Part shown: one piece after another, positions 10,963 through 23,318 of the stretch
Layout: each line of letters begins with the position of its first letter
How positions within the stretch are numbered: position 1 is the first letter of the stretch
NCBI GenBank assembly: GCA_029964075.1
Contig: CM057130.1
Coordinates: forward strand, 1,116,001-1,180,000
Direction of reading: 5' to 3'
Source: Patiria pectinifera
Lineage: Eukaryota; Echinodermata; Asteroidea; Valvatida; Asterinidae
DNA length: 64,000 nt
Notes under the pieces: model-generated
Seen by the model: only the letters and a program-made list of their open reading frames with translations
What the model was told of the DNA's origin: nothing
Database searches by the model: none
Translations under genes and position numbers: made by a program

Positions 10963-11727
10963 CACCCTTCCTTCAAGAATTTTAGGTGTCACTCCTTTTT
11001 AAAATATTCTTTAGGCCTATAAGAATATGTCTGCCAAGTTTTGTGCTTTGGACCAATCGGTCACGATCGTATCCAAAATTGGATCTCAGCCACCCGAGTA
11101 TAGACATTGCTCTGTTCTTATGAAAATTGGAGGTTGGTTTTTGTACCAGACTACAAGTTGCCTAAAACAGACCATGGGGGAATGAACTTCTTCATGTTGA
11201 GGTAATGCAGCGAATGACTGTAGTACACAATCACAGTAGAGGATGATCTTAGACGAGTAATTGTATGATTTTACAGAGCCCATCGTCTTTTACACAAATC
11301 CACTATTATCTGATTGCACTTTGTACCTGATCACGTAGGGCCATACTGTTACAACCAACAGGTACAAGCTGACACCCTTCTCCCAACTTTGACTAATGTA
11401 CATCGTTAAAAAAAAACACTAATGAATCTCAGACCCCGAATGCCGATCTGAGGGACTCAATTACCAAAGGAATAACATGAAAGACAAGAATGTACGGTTT
11501 TTGGTTAAAAAGTTTCAAACGAAAGGATTTGAATTAAAAGTTTCTTGGCTGGTCTAGCTCAGCTCGCTAAGTCTAAAGAAACCATAAGAGATACATACCA
11601 ACTCTATACCAGATGGAATTGTCATGTTGGTTTATGTAAACCGAGTTCAGTGACTCTTTCAACCTGTCTAAACATGAAGGTATGGAATGACTATACATTG
11701 CATTTTCAGTCATTGACAAAAGTTTAA
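10963..11727. repeat. Block A unit 2, truncated after about 765 bp
   Basis: This repeats 3-770 at high identity (for example the start GGCACCCTTCC and the segment at 11540-11700). Similarity stops in the middle of the short ORF shared by the other units, near 11727, where unrelated sequence begins. Confidence 0.85.
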
Positions 11728-12046
11728 GATCAATTCATTTTATTCATGGTCAACAGGGTCTTCTTTTATGGTCTCCTTAGTCGTCTTCTTCATTCAGGGG
11801 ACTTCATTTGGGTCTTTCCCTGTGTCGTATTTGGATCTACATTGTCGTCTTATTGGAATCTTTATTCGGGTCTTCATTTGGATTATTTTGTATAATTGGA
11901 GACAGTGAATTTAATTAAAACTTAATCAAGTGAATCAGTGTAAACAACTGTCTGAGAATTCCAGTTCAATTCTACTTGCTTTCCACCTTACTCTATCTTC
12001 ATGAGGGTGAACCTGACCACCCTTATCACCGTTGGGGTCGCCACCT
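11728..12046. other. non-coding link with GTCTTCATTYGGG-like degenerate repeats
   Basis: Between Block A unit 2 and Block B. Several variants of TCTTCATTCGGGTCTTC occur at 11755-11890; no gene seen. It has no counterpart at the second location, where 43763-43858 replaces it. Confidence 0.5.
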
Positions 12047-13265
12047 CGCGACATTATGAATATTTTTATGTAAGAACAAAGGATCACGAAATTAAATCCT
12101 GTCAGGAACAATCAATTTTTATCTGGTAAAATTCAGTAAACATTCTATGTACACAAGTTATTTCTGGCTTGATGACGTCATTATTCAAAAACGGGAAGTG
12201 AATACTGATTTAGTTCGGAGTGGATAAATGTTCATTGTGAAGTTTAAATGACGTATGAAAGCATGGAAAATATACGTGTATTTATTCATATCAACTAACT
12301 TCCAGTTTGATGACGTCACAGTATTTGGCAGCAAAAAGTGAACATTGTAATGGATATCGTAACTTGGGCTACGAAGATATACGACATGAATCGAATTTTA
12401 GAATATGGTCGTTTTCAAATTCTCACAGAAGTAACTTCCGGTCTGGTGGCGTCATGAATTTGAAACCTTGCCAAGTTATTTTTAGTAAATCAAAGAGTAT
12501 CAAGGAGCGACTTGGTAAAATTTGAACCGATGGTTTTCAAATTAGAAAGAGCAAACACTGTGTTATGTGCCGCTAGGGGGCGCCCTTTCGAAAGATGACG
12601 TCATCACACTTTTTTTTGTCCGGCATTCCTCACTAAACACTATCATAATTTATATGTGTGTAGTAAAATTCTTCAGCTTTTGAATTACATTCGGTTTTCA
12701 TTGCACTTCCGGTAATACCGGAAGTGAAGGTCAAGCGGTTTTGTTTTCGGGAACAAGAAATGTTTCTCACGGCATAGTCTACAACCTCACGAAAAAACCG
12801 AACACGATACTCTATTTAGTTCAAAAGATATCGCGCAAACTATTTTGTCAAAATTTGCCCTGAAATCGCTTGTAATTTGATCCCTGGTGAACAAAATGTA
12901 TAATATCTTCGTAGCATGGTACAAGTTCAATTTAGGTTTCTTGGTCATACCGTAAACCGTTTGGAAGAAACTCTGCTTTGTTTTGATTTCAGGCTAAAGT
13001 CTTCATTTTAAATTCAGCTAACTTTGACCTTCCGGTAGACCCGTAAGTAAAGGTTAAGCGAGTTCACGTACACGACAAAAAATGTTTATCAATTCATGGT
13101 CTATCCGATTACGGAATACAAACATCATTGATCATTTTGTTCAAGAGTTATAGGTGAAAGTAATTGATCAATTTTTCAGCTGAAATCGCTTGTAATTTGA
13201 CACCCGATGACGTCATCATGACGTCAGAGTAATATGCACCACTAGATTGAAAGTTACAAGTTCAT
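12047..13265. repeat. Block B: degenerate tandem repeat rich in TGACGTCA and ACTTCCGG
   Basis: Related modules of roughly 130-330 bp recur, for example CACTTCCGGTAATACCGGAA at about 12703 and CCTTCCGGTAGACCCG at about 13028. CRE-type palindromes TGACGTCA occur at about 12173, 12311, 12596, 13207 and 13219. The whole block recurs at 43859-44835. No ORF of note. Confidence 0.7.
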
Positions 13266-13429
13266 ATCATGAACCGTTTAGGAGAAAAGCCGCGGAGAAG
13301 TATTGTCCGGAAAAAGAAAGAAAGATTTATCAGAACAAAAACAGCGAGTGGTCGGGTTGCGCCCGACTACTCAATTAATCGTAACAACTCCAATCAGTGG
13401 TTGGGTTGTGCCCGACCACTCAAAAAGAC

Positions 13430-13675
13430 GTCGTCATCCCAAATTCCCGAGACCAATCAACATACCAACAGAAAGGGTGTTTCAACTACTCACTACCTGA
13501 CTACTGTGATGGACACTTTAGCTCGTAATGCTGACACCCCGAACACACTATCTACACTTGTGGCGACTGACTACAGCAAAGCGTTTGATAGAGTAGATCA
13601 TACTCTTCTTATCACCAAGTCGTTGAACCTTGGCACCCGCCCATCATTGATTCCGTGGATCTGCGATTTCCTGGG
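13430..13675 (+). pseudogene. LINE reverse transcriptase fragment (Jockey/CR1-like), 5' part
   Basis: The frame reads NRKGVSTTHYLTTVMDTLAR, then VATDYSKAFDRVDHTLL and SLIPWICDFL, typical of Jockey/CR1-like RTs. It stops where GGGGGGCGACCGCCCCATG repeats begin; the same RT resumes at 15024 with PQGTRLGPIAFL. Confidence 0.85.
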
Positions 13676-15023
13676 GGGCGACCGCCCCATGAAACCTTGT
13701 TGCACCCCCCCCCAGTCGCCCCCACTGAGATTTTGAGTTTCTAAAAAAATTATCATTGATCTAAATCTAAATAGTCGCGAATGATCCACATGATGACCAC
13801 TGAGAAACGACCCTTCGACCGGCGACCGCGGACCAGTAAGCTGACAACCGGCGTGACATAGCGCATAATGATAATCTAAAATGCGTATTAACACCCACTG
13901 CACTGCTCGCTCACACCACGGAACACGTATTATAGACAGGTGGTCCGTGGGTCACACAGTTTCAGTCAGCGGTATCACGCGAATCAGCCACGCACAAACT
14001 TTTTCCTCCATTCATATAAGCTAAATAATAATAACAGACCAATTAAAATTCCTTAAAATCAGTGGCGTAGCCAGGGGGGGGGCGCGTGGGGGCGACAGCC
14101 CCCCCATGAAACCTTGTTGCCCCCCCCCCCTGAGTTTCTAAAAAAAATTATCATTGATCTACATGACGCCATGGGCGTCAATCCTGGGGGGACAGGGGGA
14201 CTGGGTTCCCCCCCCCCCCACTTGTTGAAGGGTGGGGGACACAATATCAAATGACCCCCCCCCCTTCCCAGATTTTTGAACTCGTGTCTCATTTACAGGG
14301 CCCTATTATGTACTACAATGTATCTTTTGCTTAGAAAATATTGGTTAAAGTGGTCAGAATTTGCCTCAGATAGCACCACAGAGCATTTAGAATCCAAATT
14401 TTTTCGGGGTCCTTAAGCGGGCCCCGAACCCCACGCCTATAGCTCATAATTCTGGTAGCTGATTCAATGACTCCAACCTCGAAAACAATGTTCAAAAACT
14501 TTTCTTATGCCTTTAGCTGAGAAAACCTCGAAAATATGTTTAAATTATTATCTTTTGTGCTAAGATAATTATTGGTTAAAGTGGTAAGAAATTGCCTCAG
14601 ATCACACCACAGAGCATCGAGAATCCATTTTTGTTCGGGGCCCTTAAGCGGGCCCCGAACCCCACGCCTATAGCTTAAAATACAGATAGCTGATTCAGTG
14701 ACTCCAACCTCGAAAACGAAGTTCAAATAATTATCTTTTGCTAAGAAAATATTAGTTAAAGCATGGAGGAAGGTGGTAAGAAATTGCTTCAGATCACACC
14801 ACAGAACATCTAGAATCCAATTTTTTTGGGGGGCCCTTCAGCGGGCCCCGAACCCCCACGCCGTAAGGGCTTCGCGCTTCGCGCTCGCATCAGTTCTGAT
14901 CAAGGTATGTCCCCCCCCCCCACTTTTGAGAAGCGATTGAAGCCCCTACATGACGCCCCCCCCCCATGAAATGGTCCAGCCCTCCCCCAGCCCACCACTG
15001 AAAAATTCCTGGCTACGCCATTG
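13676..15023. mobile_element. nest of CAGTGGCGTAGCC-type elements splitting the LINE
   Basis: Contains a truncated end at 13672-13740 and an element with ends CAGTGGCGTAGCCAGG (14060) and CCTGGCTACGCCATTG (15023). The motif CCCCATGAAACCTTGTTGC appears twice. No matching target duplication flanks 14060-15023, so the two ends probably belong to different insertions. The rest is C/G-run-rich filler with three copies of a GGGCCCCGAACCCC-containing segment (14410, 14650, 14840). Confidence 0.65.
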
Positions 15024-16262
15024 TCCACAGGGTACCCGCCTGGGACCAATTGCATTCCTAGCGATGATGATGGAAGTATGTCGATGATATGACACTTATC
15101 TAAGAACTCAAACTATGTGATCAACCACTCCAAGAATACCACTCACTTAAAATACTGGGCCTAATCATCCAGTCAGATCTCAAATTGAATGAATGGGTGA
15201 CTTCAATTACTTCAAAACCTATCCGGCGAATGTACATGCTCCGACTTTTAAATACAAAATTAGCATTGCCTTCAAAGGACCTGCTAACCATCTACATGGG
15301 GTACATCAGACCAATACTGGAATACGCAGTCCCGGTATGGTCACCTGGACTGACCCAGCAACAGAGTGATACCCTGGAACAAATCCAGAAAAGAGCTTGC
15401 AGAGTCATCCTTGGTTCCAAGTACAAGGGATATGACCAATCATTAACAGATCTCAGTCTTTGCACTCTTGCTAAGAGAAGAGAAGACATCTGTTACAAAT
15501 ATGTGTGTAACCTACTTAAAGATGACAAGTTTAGTAGCTGGTTACCTGTGCACAGATGCAAGTCACATAATTGCCAATACAGTAGCCACCTCTCTATCCC
15601 TAACTGCAGAACAAATCGGTACAAAAACAGCCCTGTACCCTACCTTGTTAGGCTATGGAACTCCAAAAACAAGTGAACAATTGTTAAAGTGCTCCCTCAT
15701 AATTAATCACTTTTTCATTGACATTCATGTCCGTTTTAATCCTGGGAATTTGTGTTCTCAATCCCCGCCCACCCTCTCCTCCCTTATCTTCCCACATAGC
15801 ATTTTTGTCCTATTGTGAGTTTGTTGTTTTAAGATAGTAATGTAATTCCTTTGTCTATTTTGTTTGTGCAAATCCATTTTGTAAGCCTAGAAACTTCTTA
15901 CCCAAAGACCTTTTATCATTCTCACTCATCCATTTGTATGTAATGAAATGTAAATCTTTTTATGTGTGGTCTTAAATGATTTTATTTAATTCCATGTTTA
16001 TCCAATCGTTGCTTTTAAAATGATTTAATTCTATGTCTGTTCATATTCCTTTTCTTACCCTTCCCCTTTCATCCTCTCCCTTCCCAGTTTACCCTCCACA
16101 TACCCTCTCCATGTCATGTTTTTATATGATTTTAGTCTTGTGCTGCCCTTGTAAAGTAAAGTTTACGTTTTTTATGATAATACATTGTAAATGTTCTTAA
16201 CAATTCCGCTGCTGGCGGCGAAAAAAAGACATAATAATGAACCACTTAATAATAAAAATAAT
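15024..16262 (+). pseudogene. LINE reverse transcriptase fragment, 3' part, UTR and tail
   Basis: Resumes the RT of 13430-13675 at CCACAGGGTACCCGCC (PQGTRLGP). A long frame (15185-15676) follows with YIRPILEYAVPVWSPGLTQQ and RACRVILGSKY, ending in YLVRLWNSKNK. A 3' UTR of about 580 bp ends in an AATAATAAAAATAATAA tail, which marks the element's true 3' end. The active-site region is disrupted (GTATGTCGATGATATGAC). Confidence 0.85.
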
Positions 16263-16800
16263 AAGGTTGTTCGGGATGAGAGGTAAAAATTAGATCAATA
16301 GTAGTTTCAGTAAATTCAGTAACGCGGGTAGGTTCATGTATAAGTTGCGTCATTTGGAACAAACTAAAACATGAAGTTATAGGGTTTGAGGACGTACTGT
16401 TATCGTCCTCGGAAATGTCACAATCGCCAGCTACGATAATTTCTTAACATTCACATGAGGCTCTATCTATAATACCACTTATTTTATCTATAAACTGTAC
16501 AGAACTTGAAGGTGGCCTGTAAATAGAACTTATAAGCACAGGCTGCCTTTGCTTACATTTGAGTTCAACCCTTAAACATTCGACATCATCTGTTTCTAGG
16601 TCATCACGGTGGATGAAAGTTATATTATTTCGGATGCACATTGCCACGCCACCCCCGTGACGGTTTCTATCTCTTCTGACAATCTAGTATTCGGGGAGGT
16701 GAAGCTCCTCGTCAGTTGAGGAGTCAAACATTGTTTCGTTTAAACAGATGATATCACGTGGGTTTGTAGACATCAATATCTTTAAATGGTCGAATTTGTT
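16263..16800 (-). pseudogene. LINE endonuclease fragment (CR1/L2-like)
   Basis: On the minus strand, ICLNETMFDSSTDEE, GGGVAMCIRNNITF, ISSIYRPPSSSVQFI and TRVTEFTETTIDLIF are standard landmarks of this endonuclease family. The usual GDFN motif reads GDCDIS. A stop (EY*IVRR) breaks the frame near 16688. It abuts the tail of the plus-strand LINE at 16262. Confidence 0.8.
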
Positions 16801-17175
16801 CATTCATTTTTCAATGCACGTTTGTTCATTCATTTGTTCATTGCACATGCGCATTACGTGCTTACCGTGGAGATCACTCACCAGTGAGGACGGTTTTGCT
16901 TGTTTATTACGGAAAACATTAAAATGGCGACCGGTGGTGCTCGCTTTCCGATTTTAACCGTGGAGGAACTGGGTAAAATTTTACACAATATTAATAAATC
17001 CAGTGTTTTGTGTGAATGTTATAGTTATTAAATGACACAACATTAACTATCTATTCTGTTGTCTCCTTAAATTAAAATAATGTTTCACTGTATCCCTTTA
17101 TACAGCACGATAAATAACATGGTGGAATGGACCAATGAAATACCGCAGATGCTTGATGAATATTTATGAGGAATG
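16801..17175. other. non-coding, no gene seen
   Basis: Contains two TTTGTTCATTCATTT motifs (16797-16835) and AT-rich sequence. It has no counterpart in front of Block C at the second location. Confidence 0.4.
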
Positions 17176-18583
17176 GTAAAAGAAGCACAACATGTTTTTG
17201 CGGGGAAATAGTGAAAACAAATAACCCCTCGGTGTTGGATGATCGGCACTTCGCCTCGGGAGATAGTCCCAATCATCGAACACCTCGGGGTAATTAGTTT
17301 TCACTATTTCCCCACAAACCATGTTGTATTTGTATAATACTAGTGTAATATCTATTTACAATGTACATGTAAATTGTGGGACTAGTTTATTTAATATCCT
17401 TGCGCACAGGATCTAGCTTGCCCCTATATATAGTCTGGTTCTCAGACCAAAAGATTCTGACTATTCCTGGTGAATCTTAGGTCCGGTAGCCTCCGGTAAT
17501 ACATCGTATTACATTTACGTCACGTGACCAAAACAGGAGGAATTCCTCCTTTTTCCGAAAATTTCCGAAGTTTGCCGAATTCGTTTTGTTGACAATCGGA
17601 TAGCGCCCGAGTATTTCCGAGTTTAATATAGGTTTAATTAACTGCTAATTGCTTATTACAATTTTGTTAAATGAGTTGAGAATTAATATTCATTGCTTTC
17701 ATTTAGAAAACTTGAAATTCAACGACGATTTTCTTTTGCATCAAATATACTCGGATCGTATGGGCGAACTTTTTACTGCGTCATGTACAATTTTGAATTT
17801 GACGACCGTTACCGAGATTTTCCAAAACTCGGTCTTCATTCGGCTCCGCCTGCTAACAGTGCTATTTGGGTGCCTAATTTTGAAGATTCAAGATCAACAT
17901 TAGTCAAACATCAAACTGTATTATCATAACTGGATGATATTACGAAGCAAGTGATTTATTTAAAAAAGTTGATCAGAACATTAAAAGCTAAAAGTGATAA
18001 AAGGAAATCGGAAACGAAGCCGAGCTTTGAAAAAGGACCATCAATGTCGTCATGTTTATTTTTAGCCAAGGAGGCTGCCTGCAGTGACCTACAATTTAGA
18101 GGTGAGCGTCGGGAATAATAGTCAGGTCTGGATACCAGACTACGCCTATATAAAGGGCCACGTCAGCAAATTAAAGTTGATGAGTTTTGTAACCCTTATC
18201 GCCCGGCGTTTTTGTTTCGTTCTTTGCGTTCATACGTTCATTTACTACTACGATACAACATTTGGCGAACGACGACTGTGAGCTCCCTAAAACTCAACCC
18301 TACCCATTTCTACACGAAGCGGGAGAACTGGCGGTAATTTGGAAACAGTGGGTTTCAAATTTTGAAAATTACCTACTTGTGATAGGTGGTGATGAGTTTC
18401 GCCGAAGAGAAAGAAAGCAATCCTACTTCACTGTCTTGGTGTGGAGGCACAGAGAGTCTTCACAACCCTTCCCCGGAGTACAGAAAGCCCCACACCAGGT
18501 ACGAATGACTACATGCATGCGGTTCAAGTTCTTCAAGAACATTTCCAGCCAGCGGTACATGTTGCAGCTGAACAGTCAGTACG
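17176..18583. repeat. Block C: hairpin MITE plus LTR-retrotransposon leader and gag start
   Basis: Starts at GTAAAAGAAGCACAAC and matches 47597-48971 colinearly at about 95% identity, with only small indels. It includes the palindrome at 17184-17335, a CACGTGACC-containing region, a TATA-like CTATATAAAGGG (about 18147) and the first part of a gag-like frame. Confidence 0.8.
17184..17335. mobile_element. hairpin MITE in Block C
   Basis: ACAACATGTTTTTGCGGGGA and its imperfect complement TCCCCACAAACCATGTTGT bracket a palindrome of about 150 bp with GGTGTTGGATGATCGG and CCAATCATCGAACACC inside. A second copy is at about 47605-47740. Confidence 0.7.
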
Positions 18584-18716
18584 CAGTGCACGCGATAATG
18601 AGGTCAAATCCCGAATTTTATTTGCACGGCCTACATCACGAAACCGCCACGAGACTTGCACGTGTATTTGCGAGAGTTCGCCTGATCTTTTTTCACGAAC
18701 TACACGTTCCAAATGA
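18262..18716 (+). pseudogene. gag-like fragment of an LTR retrotransposon
   Basis: WKQWVSNFENYLLVIGGDE in one frame and then LLHCLGVEAQRVFTTLP in the next resemble the gag N-terminal region of Ty3/Gypsy-type elements. A frameshift near 18395 separates the halves. Upstream, CTATATAAAGGG and ACAACATTTGGCGAACG resemble an LTR promoter and the end of an LTR with its primer site. No protease, RT or integrase follows before the foldback element at 18754, so this is a remnant. Confidence 0.65.
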
Positions 18717-18753
18717 AGAAACTGGTTTCCAAGATGGCGTGGTGAGTCGACAG

Positions 18754-19425
18754 ACTGCGCAATGAGCCGCAGCCTTGTTGCCATTTTGTGATTGGACAAT
18801 AACGAGGTTGTGTTCAATGGATGTACGTATCATGTACATTACGTACGGGCGTGTACATACTTATACAAGACCAGATCTTGCAGGATTTTTGTGTGACATA
18901 TACGCGCAGGAACAACTTTATCATTTCACAAAACCCATACGTGTGAAGATCTTGACAGTTCGATGTAAAATGGAAATGGCATGATCTTATCCAAAGAACA
19001 TCGCAATGATTCGTTGGACATTTGTGCATAAAGCAGTTGGGAACGGAAGAATTACTTCTTTCTTTAGAATTTTTTTTATGCATCTTAATTTATTAAATTT
19101 ATATAGGCCTATACACATACATACTTTCTTTATAACAAAAAAAACACCTTATTTTATGCATCTAAATTTATTAATTTTATATACATATACACGTTTGCGT
19201 ATAAAATTTGATCCATGGTTTCTTTTTAATTATTGTTTTAATTTTAAAATAAATCAACCCCTTTCTTTACTTCAGTCATTCATTTTTATTTTGCCAATAT
19301 AAAAACAATACATGAAACGCACGTCGTACTCGCGCGCGTACGTTGGAGTTATTAAACTGCGAACAACCGAACGTCGTTAATCGTCCAATCACAAAATGGC
19401 AACAAGGCTACGGCTATTGCGCAGT
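18754..19425. mobile_element. foldback element, 672 bp
   Basis: ACTGCGCAATGAGCCGCAGC (18754) and GCTACGGCTATTGCGCAGT (to 19425) are inverted. The pairing runs for about 50 bp through CCTTGTTGCCATTTTGTGAT. The interior has GTACGT-rich and AT-rich sequence and no gene. Target duplication not evident. Confidence 0.7.
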
Positions 19426-21130
19426 TGGTATGCACTCACGGTCCCAGTCTGGCTGGATCCATGCTTACATTATCATTGTGATTTTGTACATAAGGGCAGA
19501 ATTGTGACCTAGGCTAATTTATGTACACCGGTAGGAAATCCTCCAGGACTACTGCGAATGAGTTAACACTCTTAAGTGCCAAAATTATGAATTGAATTAG
19601 AACTGGATATTACCTTTTACTGAAAATCAACTAACTGTTGACACTACTAAAATGCTATTATTAAATTAGATATTTTCATCAGTGTTTTTTTTAAGTAAGT
19701 AAATAGGCTACTAATAACAAGTTTTAAGTTGGCCTGCTTTTCCATACTTTAAAACAAATGAGACTTTTAGGTTTATGTGGATGTTGATTTTTTTTTAGCT
19801 GTACTTGGAACAATGAGAGACCAATGGATTTCACAAAATTGGCCGCCAACTTAAATAATGAAATAAAGTAAAATATGAATATTACCCTGCCAGTTTTTAA
19901 ATCTAATAATCAATTGAAGACTGCCTCTGCCTGACAGTGCCACATGCAATGATTGGCTGCAGCTCTACTATCTCTGGGGGAATGCGGCAATTATGCTGTG
20001 TGATGTCATGTGGCCATAGATTTCAGCAACCTTGCTGGTTACTTTTGCTTCTTGGAAGGGTTCTGGACAGAAGTGTTGTGCTGACCCGACTCGAAACTGT
20101 AACCGACCCAACCAAACACCAACTTTGTGTTTGGTCGGGTCGGTTTGTCCGTCATTTCAGTTGGGTTGGTCAGATTTGTGTTTGAAAATTTGCGGATCGG
20201 GTCGGAGAGGGTCAATTCAAAACTCGAAATAAACGGGGACAAAAGATGGAAACAGTTTGGAAATTAACACAGCGCAGGATTTGGATTATATCTATTATGT
20301 TTCGCATCGGTTTGGCCTATAGTGGACCCGACCCGAAGCAAAACACGACTGGACAGGGGAGGTTTTCAATGTTTGGATGAAGTTAATCTGGGACTCTCGT
20401 GGAAATGCAGGACTGCATTTGCTCGGGTTTTCCTAATAGCCCAAACAGTCCTGAATCCTGGAATTTTGATACGATTCTCCCCCCCCCCCCGGGAGTTAGG
20501 GTTAATGAAAAATGTTTGAAGTGATAAGTGTTGCACCCGTAGTGGTTTTACTTCATGAATATTGCTGTGCAAATAGGGGCAGGATATTGGTTCTTTTATG
20601 AAATTTTTAAACAATTCTAAGCAAACGTGGAGCACTAATTATATTCATAAGGCCGTCTGACCTACAGGAGTCTGATGTAAGCTCATCCTGCTTAATAATA
20701 TTGGTGTTCGTACGAAACTATTTGTATTCTTAACATACATGATCTGGCCGGAAATCTGCTGAATATTTCCCCCACTAACCACCGGCCTGTGACTCTCAGC
20801 GCACGGTTTCGCTGCGCTGCAGCTCACCGGGCAGGGCAGTGCGACAACGCCGTGTTAACGCCGCACGTGCCCCGGTGGTGTGTGCATGCGTTCACGCTCT
20901 ACAGCTATTGCGCTGTGTGTTGTGTGTGTATACCGCGCGGTGTTCGCGAAAAGGGGCTTTATTTTAACGGTTCTAAAAGAAAATCTACCTCTGGCCTTCG
21001 AATGAAACTTCATGAGTCATTTAAGGTGGTCCGTATTTACAAGAAGTGACCAAGGAATATTTGGGGAAAACTTTGTAGCAATAAAAAAACCGGGATTTTC
21101 GTAGACCCCTTAGCTTCAGCAGAAAAATAG
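19426..21130. other. intergenic, no gene seen
   Basis: AT-rich sequence with an inverted GGTCGGGTCGG / CCGACCCAACC motif at 20085-20210 and a CpG-rich patch at 20780-20960. The short ORFs show no recognisable domain. Confidence 0.4.
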
Positions 21131-21169
21131 CCAGGCGCAAGTATGTTAAAAAGATGCAGAAATGTACGA

Positions 21170-21513
21170 CTAAAATGTGCGACATCCGCAGAAATCTGCG
21201 ATAATGTGCGACATCGCAGAAATCTGCGATAAAATGTGCGATAAAATGTGCGACATCGCAGAAATCTGCACAGAAATGTGCGATAAAATGTGCGACATCG
21301 CAGAAATCTGCGCAGATTTCTGCGATAAAATGTGCGACATCGCAGAAATCTGCACAGAAATGTGCGATAAATGTGCGACATCACAGAAATCTGCGCAGAT
21401 TTCTGCGATAAAATGTGCGACATCGCAGAAATCTGCACAAAAATGTGCGATAAAATGTGCGACAACGCAGATTTCTGCGCAGAAATCTCGATGTGTGATG
21501 TCCCTTCAGGGCC
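21170..21513. repeat. 42-bp tandem array, truncated foldback relative
   Basis: About eight copies of a 42-bp monomer built from TGTGCGACATCGCAGAAATC followed by TGCGCAGA and GATAAAA. The right end is GATGTCCCTTCAGGGCCACC, identical to the terminus of the 55414-56260 foldback. The left terminus is missing. Because 42 is a multiple of three, several frames stay open across the array. Confidence 0.8.
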
Positions 21514-21535
21514 ACCATAGGAAGAGGACCATTCA

Positions 21536-21728
21536 GGTTTTAAAAAGCCAGATCCGGGTCGGAGGTGGTGTTCCAACGGCCGGAATGAAAGCTGCCGGGC
21601 TGCTTAGAGTCATAGAGGAGGTAGATGCCAGCGGCCGAGGCCCAGTCTTCCAGGGTAGTACCGTCTTGATTGGTTGAGCGGTATCCCCATGTTGTGCTAT
21701 GACAGTTGAAGTCTCCGGCATACATGCA
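21536..21728 (-). pseudogene. LINE endonuclease fragment (Jockey/CR1-like)
   Basis: On the minus strand, YAGDFNCHSTTWGY, then LEDWASAAGIYLLYD and PGSFHSGRWNTTSDPDLAF, is the conserved GDFN-to-DLAF stretch of an APE endonuclease. Nothing else of the element remains, and its end abuts the 42-bp array element. Confidence 0.85.
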
Positions 21729-22975
21729 AGGAGGGTCATAGGAGGGGAGACCGTTAACCCCCCCCCCCCGTACATGGCCCTTAAAGTGTCATTTTGAAAA
21801 TATGGTATGGTACCCCGACTCCTTGTGCACGAAGTGTATGTAACTATTTTCGGCTCCAGACTATTTTCTCCCACACTGGTCTAGCATAGAAATAAGTTAG
21901 TAAAATAGAGGAAATAAAGAAACTTCCCTCATTTTTTGTTTAGTAAATCCTTTTGAGTTATGCGCCTATCAAACAAAGAAAAGATCCATAAAAAAATTTC
22001 ACATTAGGAAGGCAGTCCTATTCTCAGGGAAAGTGAGTGGAAAACAATCACCCAACTATGGACCAAATAACAACATTTTTCAAATCGTATTGCAAGAAAT
22101 GGCCAGTAAAAAGGAACTTAACTTGTTTAAGTAATCATTGAACTGCAAAATAAATTGCTTTTAATGACTTAAAACCGCCAACTATGTCCACAAACTATGA
22201 ACAGCTAGGGGTCCACTGTACTAATTCAAGCCCCATTGAAAACAGTGTAAAATCAACAAAGTTCAGGGCCAAGTAACATGCAAGCCAACATCACTGGGGT
22301 TTCTGAAACAAAAATTAAATTATTGTCTTGTCTTTCATCTTTTCATTTCTTTTCAATTTTACGTACATTAGCCAATTACATTTTTAAATATTCACACCCA
22401 AATAAAATCACCTCCCGAAAAGTGATAGTTCCCGAGCCTGCATGTAGCCATTTTAAGAGTGGCACCCTTCCACTTTCACAGGCAAATAGGACCCATTTTT
22501 TCATCCGTGATTTTATCAAGCCTGCCCTCAGATGGAAGCCCCAAAACCAGGGAGTTGATCCTTGGGTATATTTAAACAATTCCACCGTTTTTAAAGCCAA
22601 ACGGTCTCCGTTTTCAGAAGAAATTGTGGGGGCACTTTTTATGCTAATCAGCTGGCGTAGAAATTCTCGCTTGAATTAGTTCACTGCACCCCTAGCTGAT
22701 CTCCTGTGTGGCGCAAATGGTTTTTAATATTTATAGCCTGGTACCTTACAATTTGCCTTTCTCAAGTACATTGTAAGTCAGGGAACATGTCAGTTCAACT
22801 AGCCATAGAGGGCGCCCTTCGCCCAAAACTTTTTTTGTGGCATGTACAGGGGGGTTAAATTTTTCCAATTTACTTTTAATGTTTGATTGTTGTTTCTAGT
22901 AGGCCACTACATATTTTGAAGGGGGTAGAACATTAAAAAGTGAAAAAAAATGAAATAATACCCACCCCTACTGCT
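21729..22975. other. intergenic, no gene seen
   Basis: Homopolymer C-runs at 21759 and AT-rich unique sequence. The ORFs at 22278-22679 (plus) and 22376-22600 (minus) overlap each other and show no domain. Confidence 0.4.
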
Positions 22976-22978
22976 GGC

Positions 22979-23318
22979 CAAAGAGCCTTATCAGCAACCA
23001 GGCACTATACGAGCTGTGCAATGAAGAACCCCTCACATTAAAGGTCACAAAGCAAAGATGGTCAATGTTAGGCCATGCATGTCCTACGTAACTATGGACC
23101 CTGACACACCCGCTCAGAGGGCCTTAGACTTTGCCGTTACTGGCTCTCAAGCCTACAAACCCAGACCAGGACGGCATTGCATAAATCTACTGGGCACAAT
23201 ACGTGCTGACTTTAAACGGGCTGGACTCGGACCCCTCAACACCGCGAAACAACTCCATTGCCTACGGCAACTCGCCTACGACCAGACCAGGTGGCCGAAG
23301 ACCAGTGCGAAGGACTGA
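22979..23318 (+). pseudogene. LINE C-terminal fragment
   Basis: ISNQELYELCNE-like start, then LKVTKQRWSMLGHA, DPDTPAQRALDFAVTGSQAY, PGRHCINLLGTIRADFKR and QLHCLRQLAYDQTRW: the region after the RT in another LINE type common in marine invertebrates. It is followed by a (TA)n run at 23368-23386. Confidence 0.75.

Noticed and set aside
21170-21513. CRISPR-like array
   Set aside because: The repeats are directly adjacent with no unique spacers, in a eukaryotic genome and inside a transposon family.
21177-21677. 166-residue ORF with repeated MCDIAEIC units, and similar ORFs at 55451-56373
   Set aside because: A 42-bp period without stop codons keeps four or more frames open on both strands at once. 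The ORFs are products of the repeat, not evidence of a cysteine-rich protein.
22278-22679. Overlapping ORFs of 133 and 74 residues on opposite strands
   Set aside because: No domain, no splice signals that fit, no repeat evidence; probably chance ORFs.
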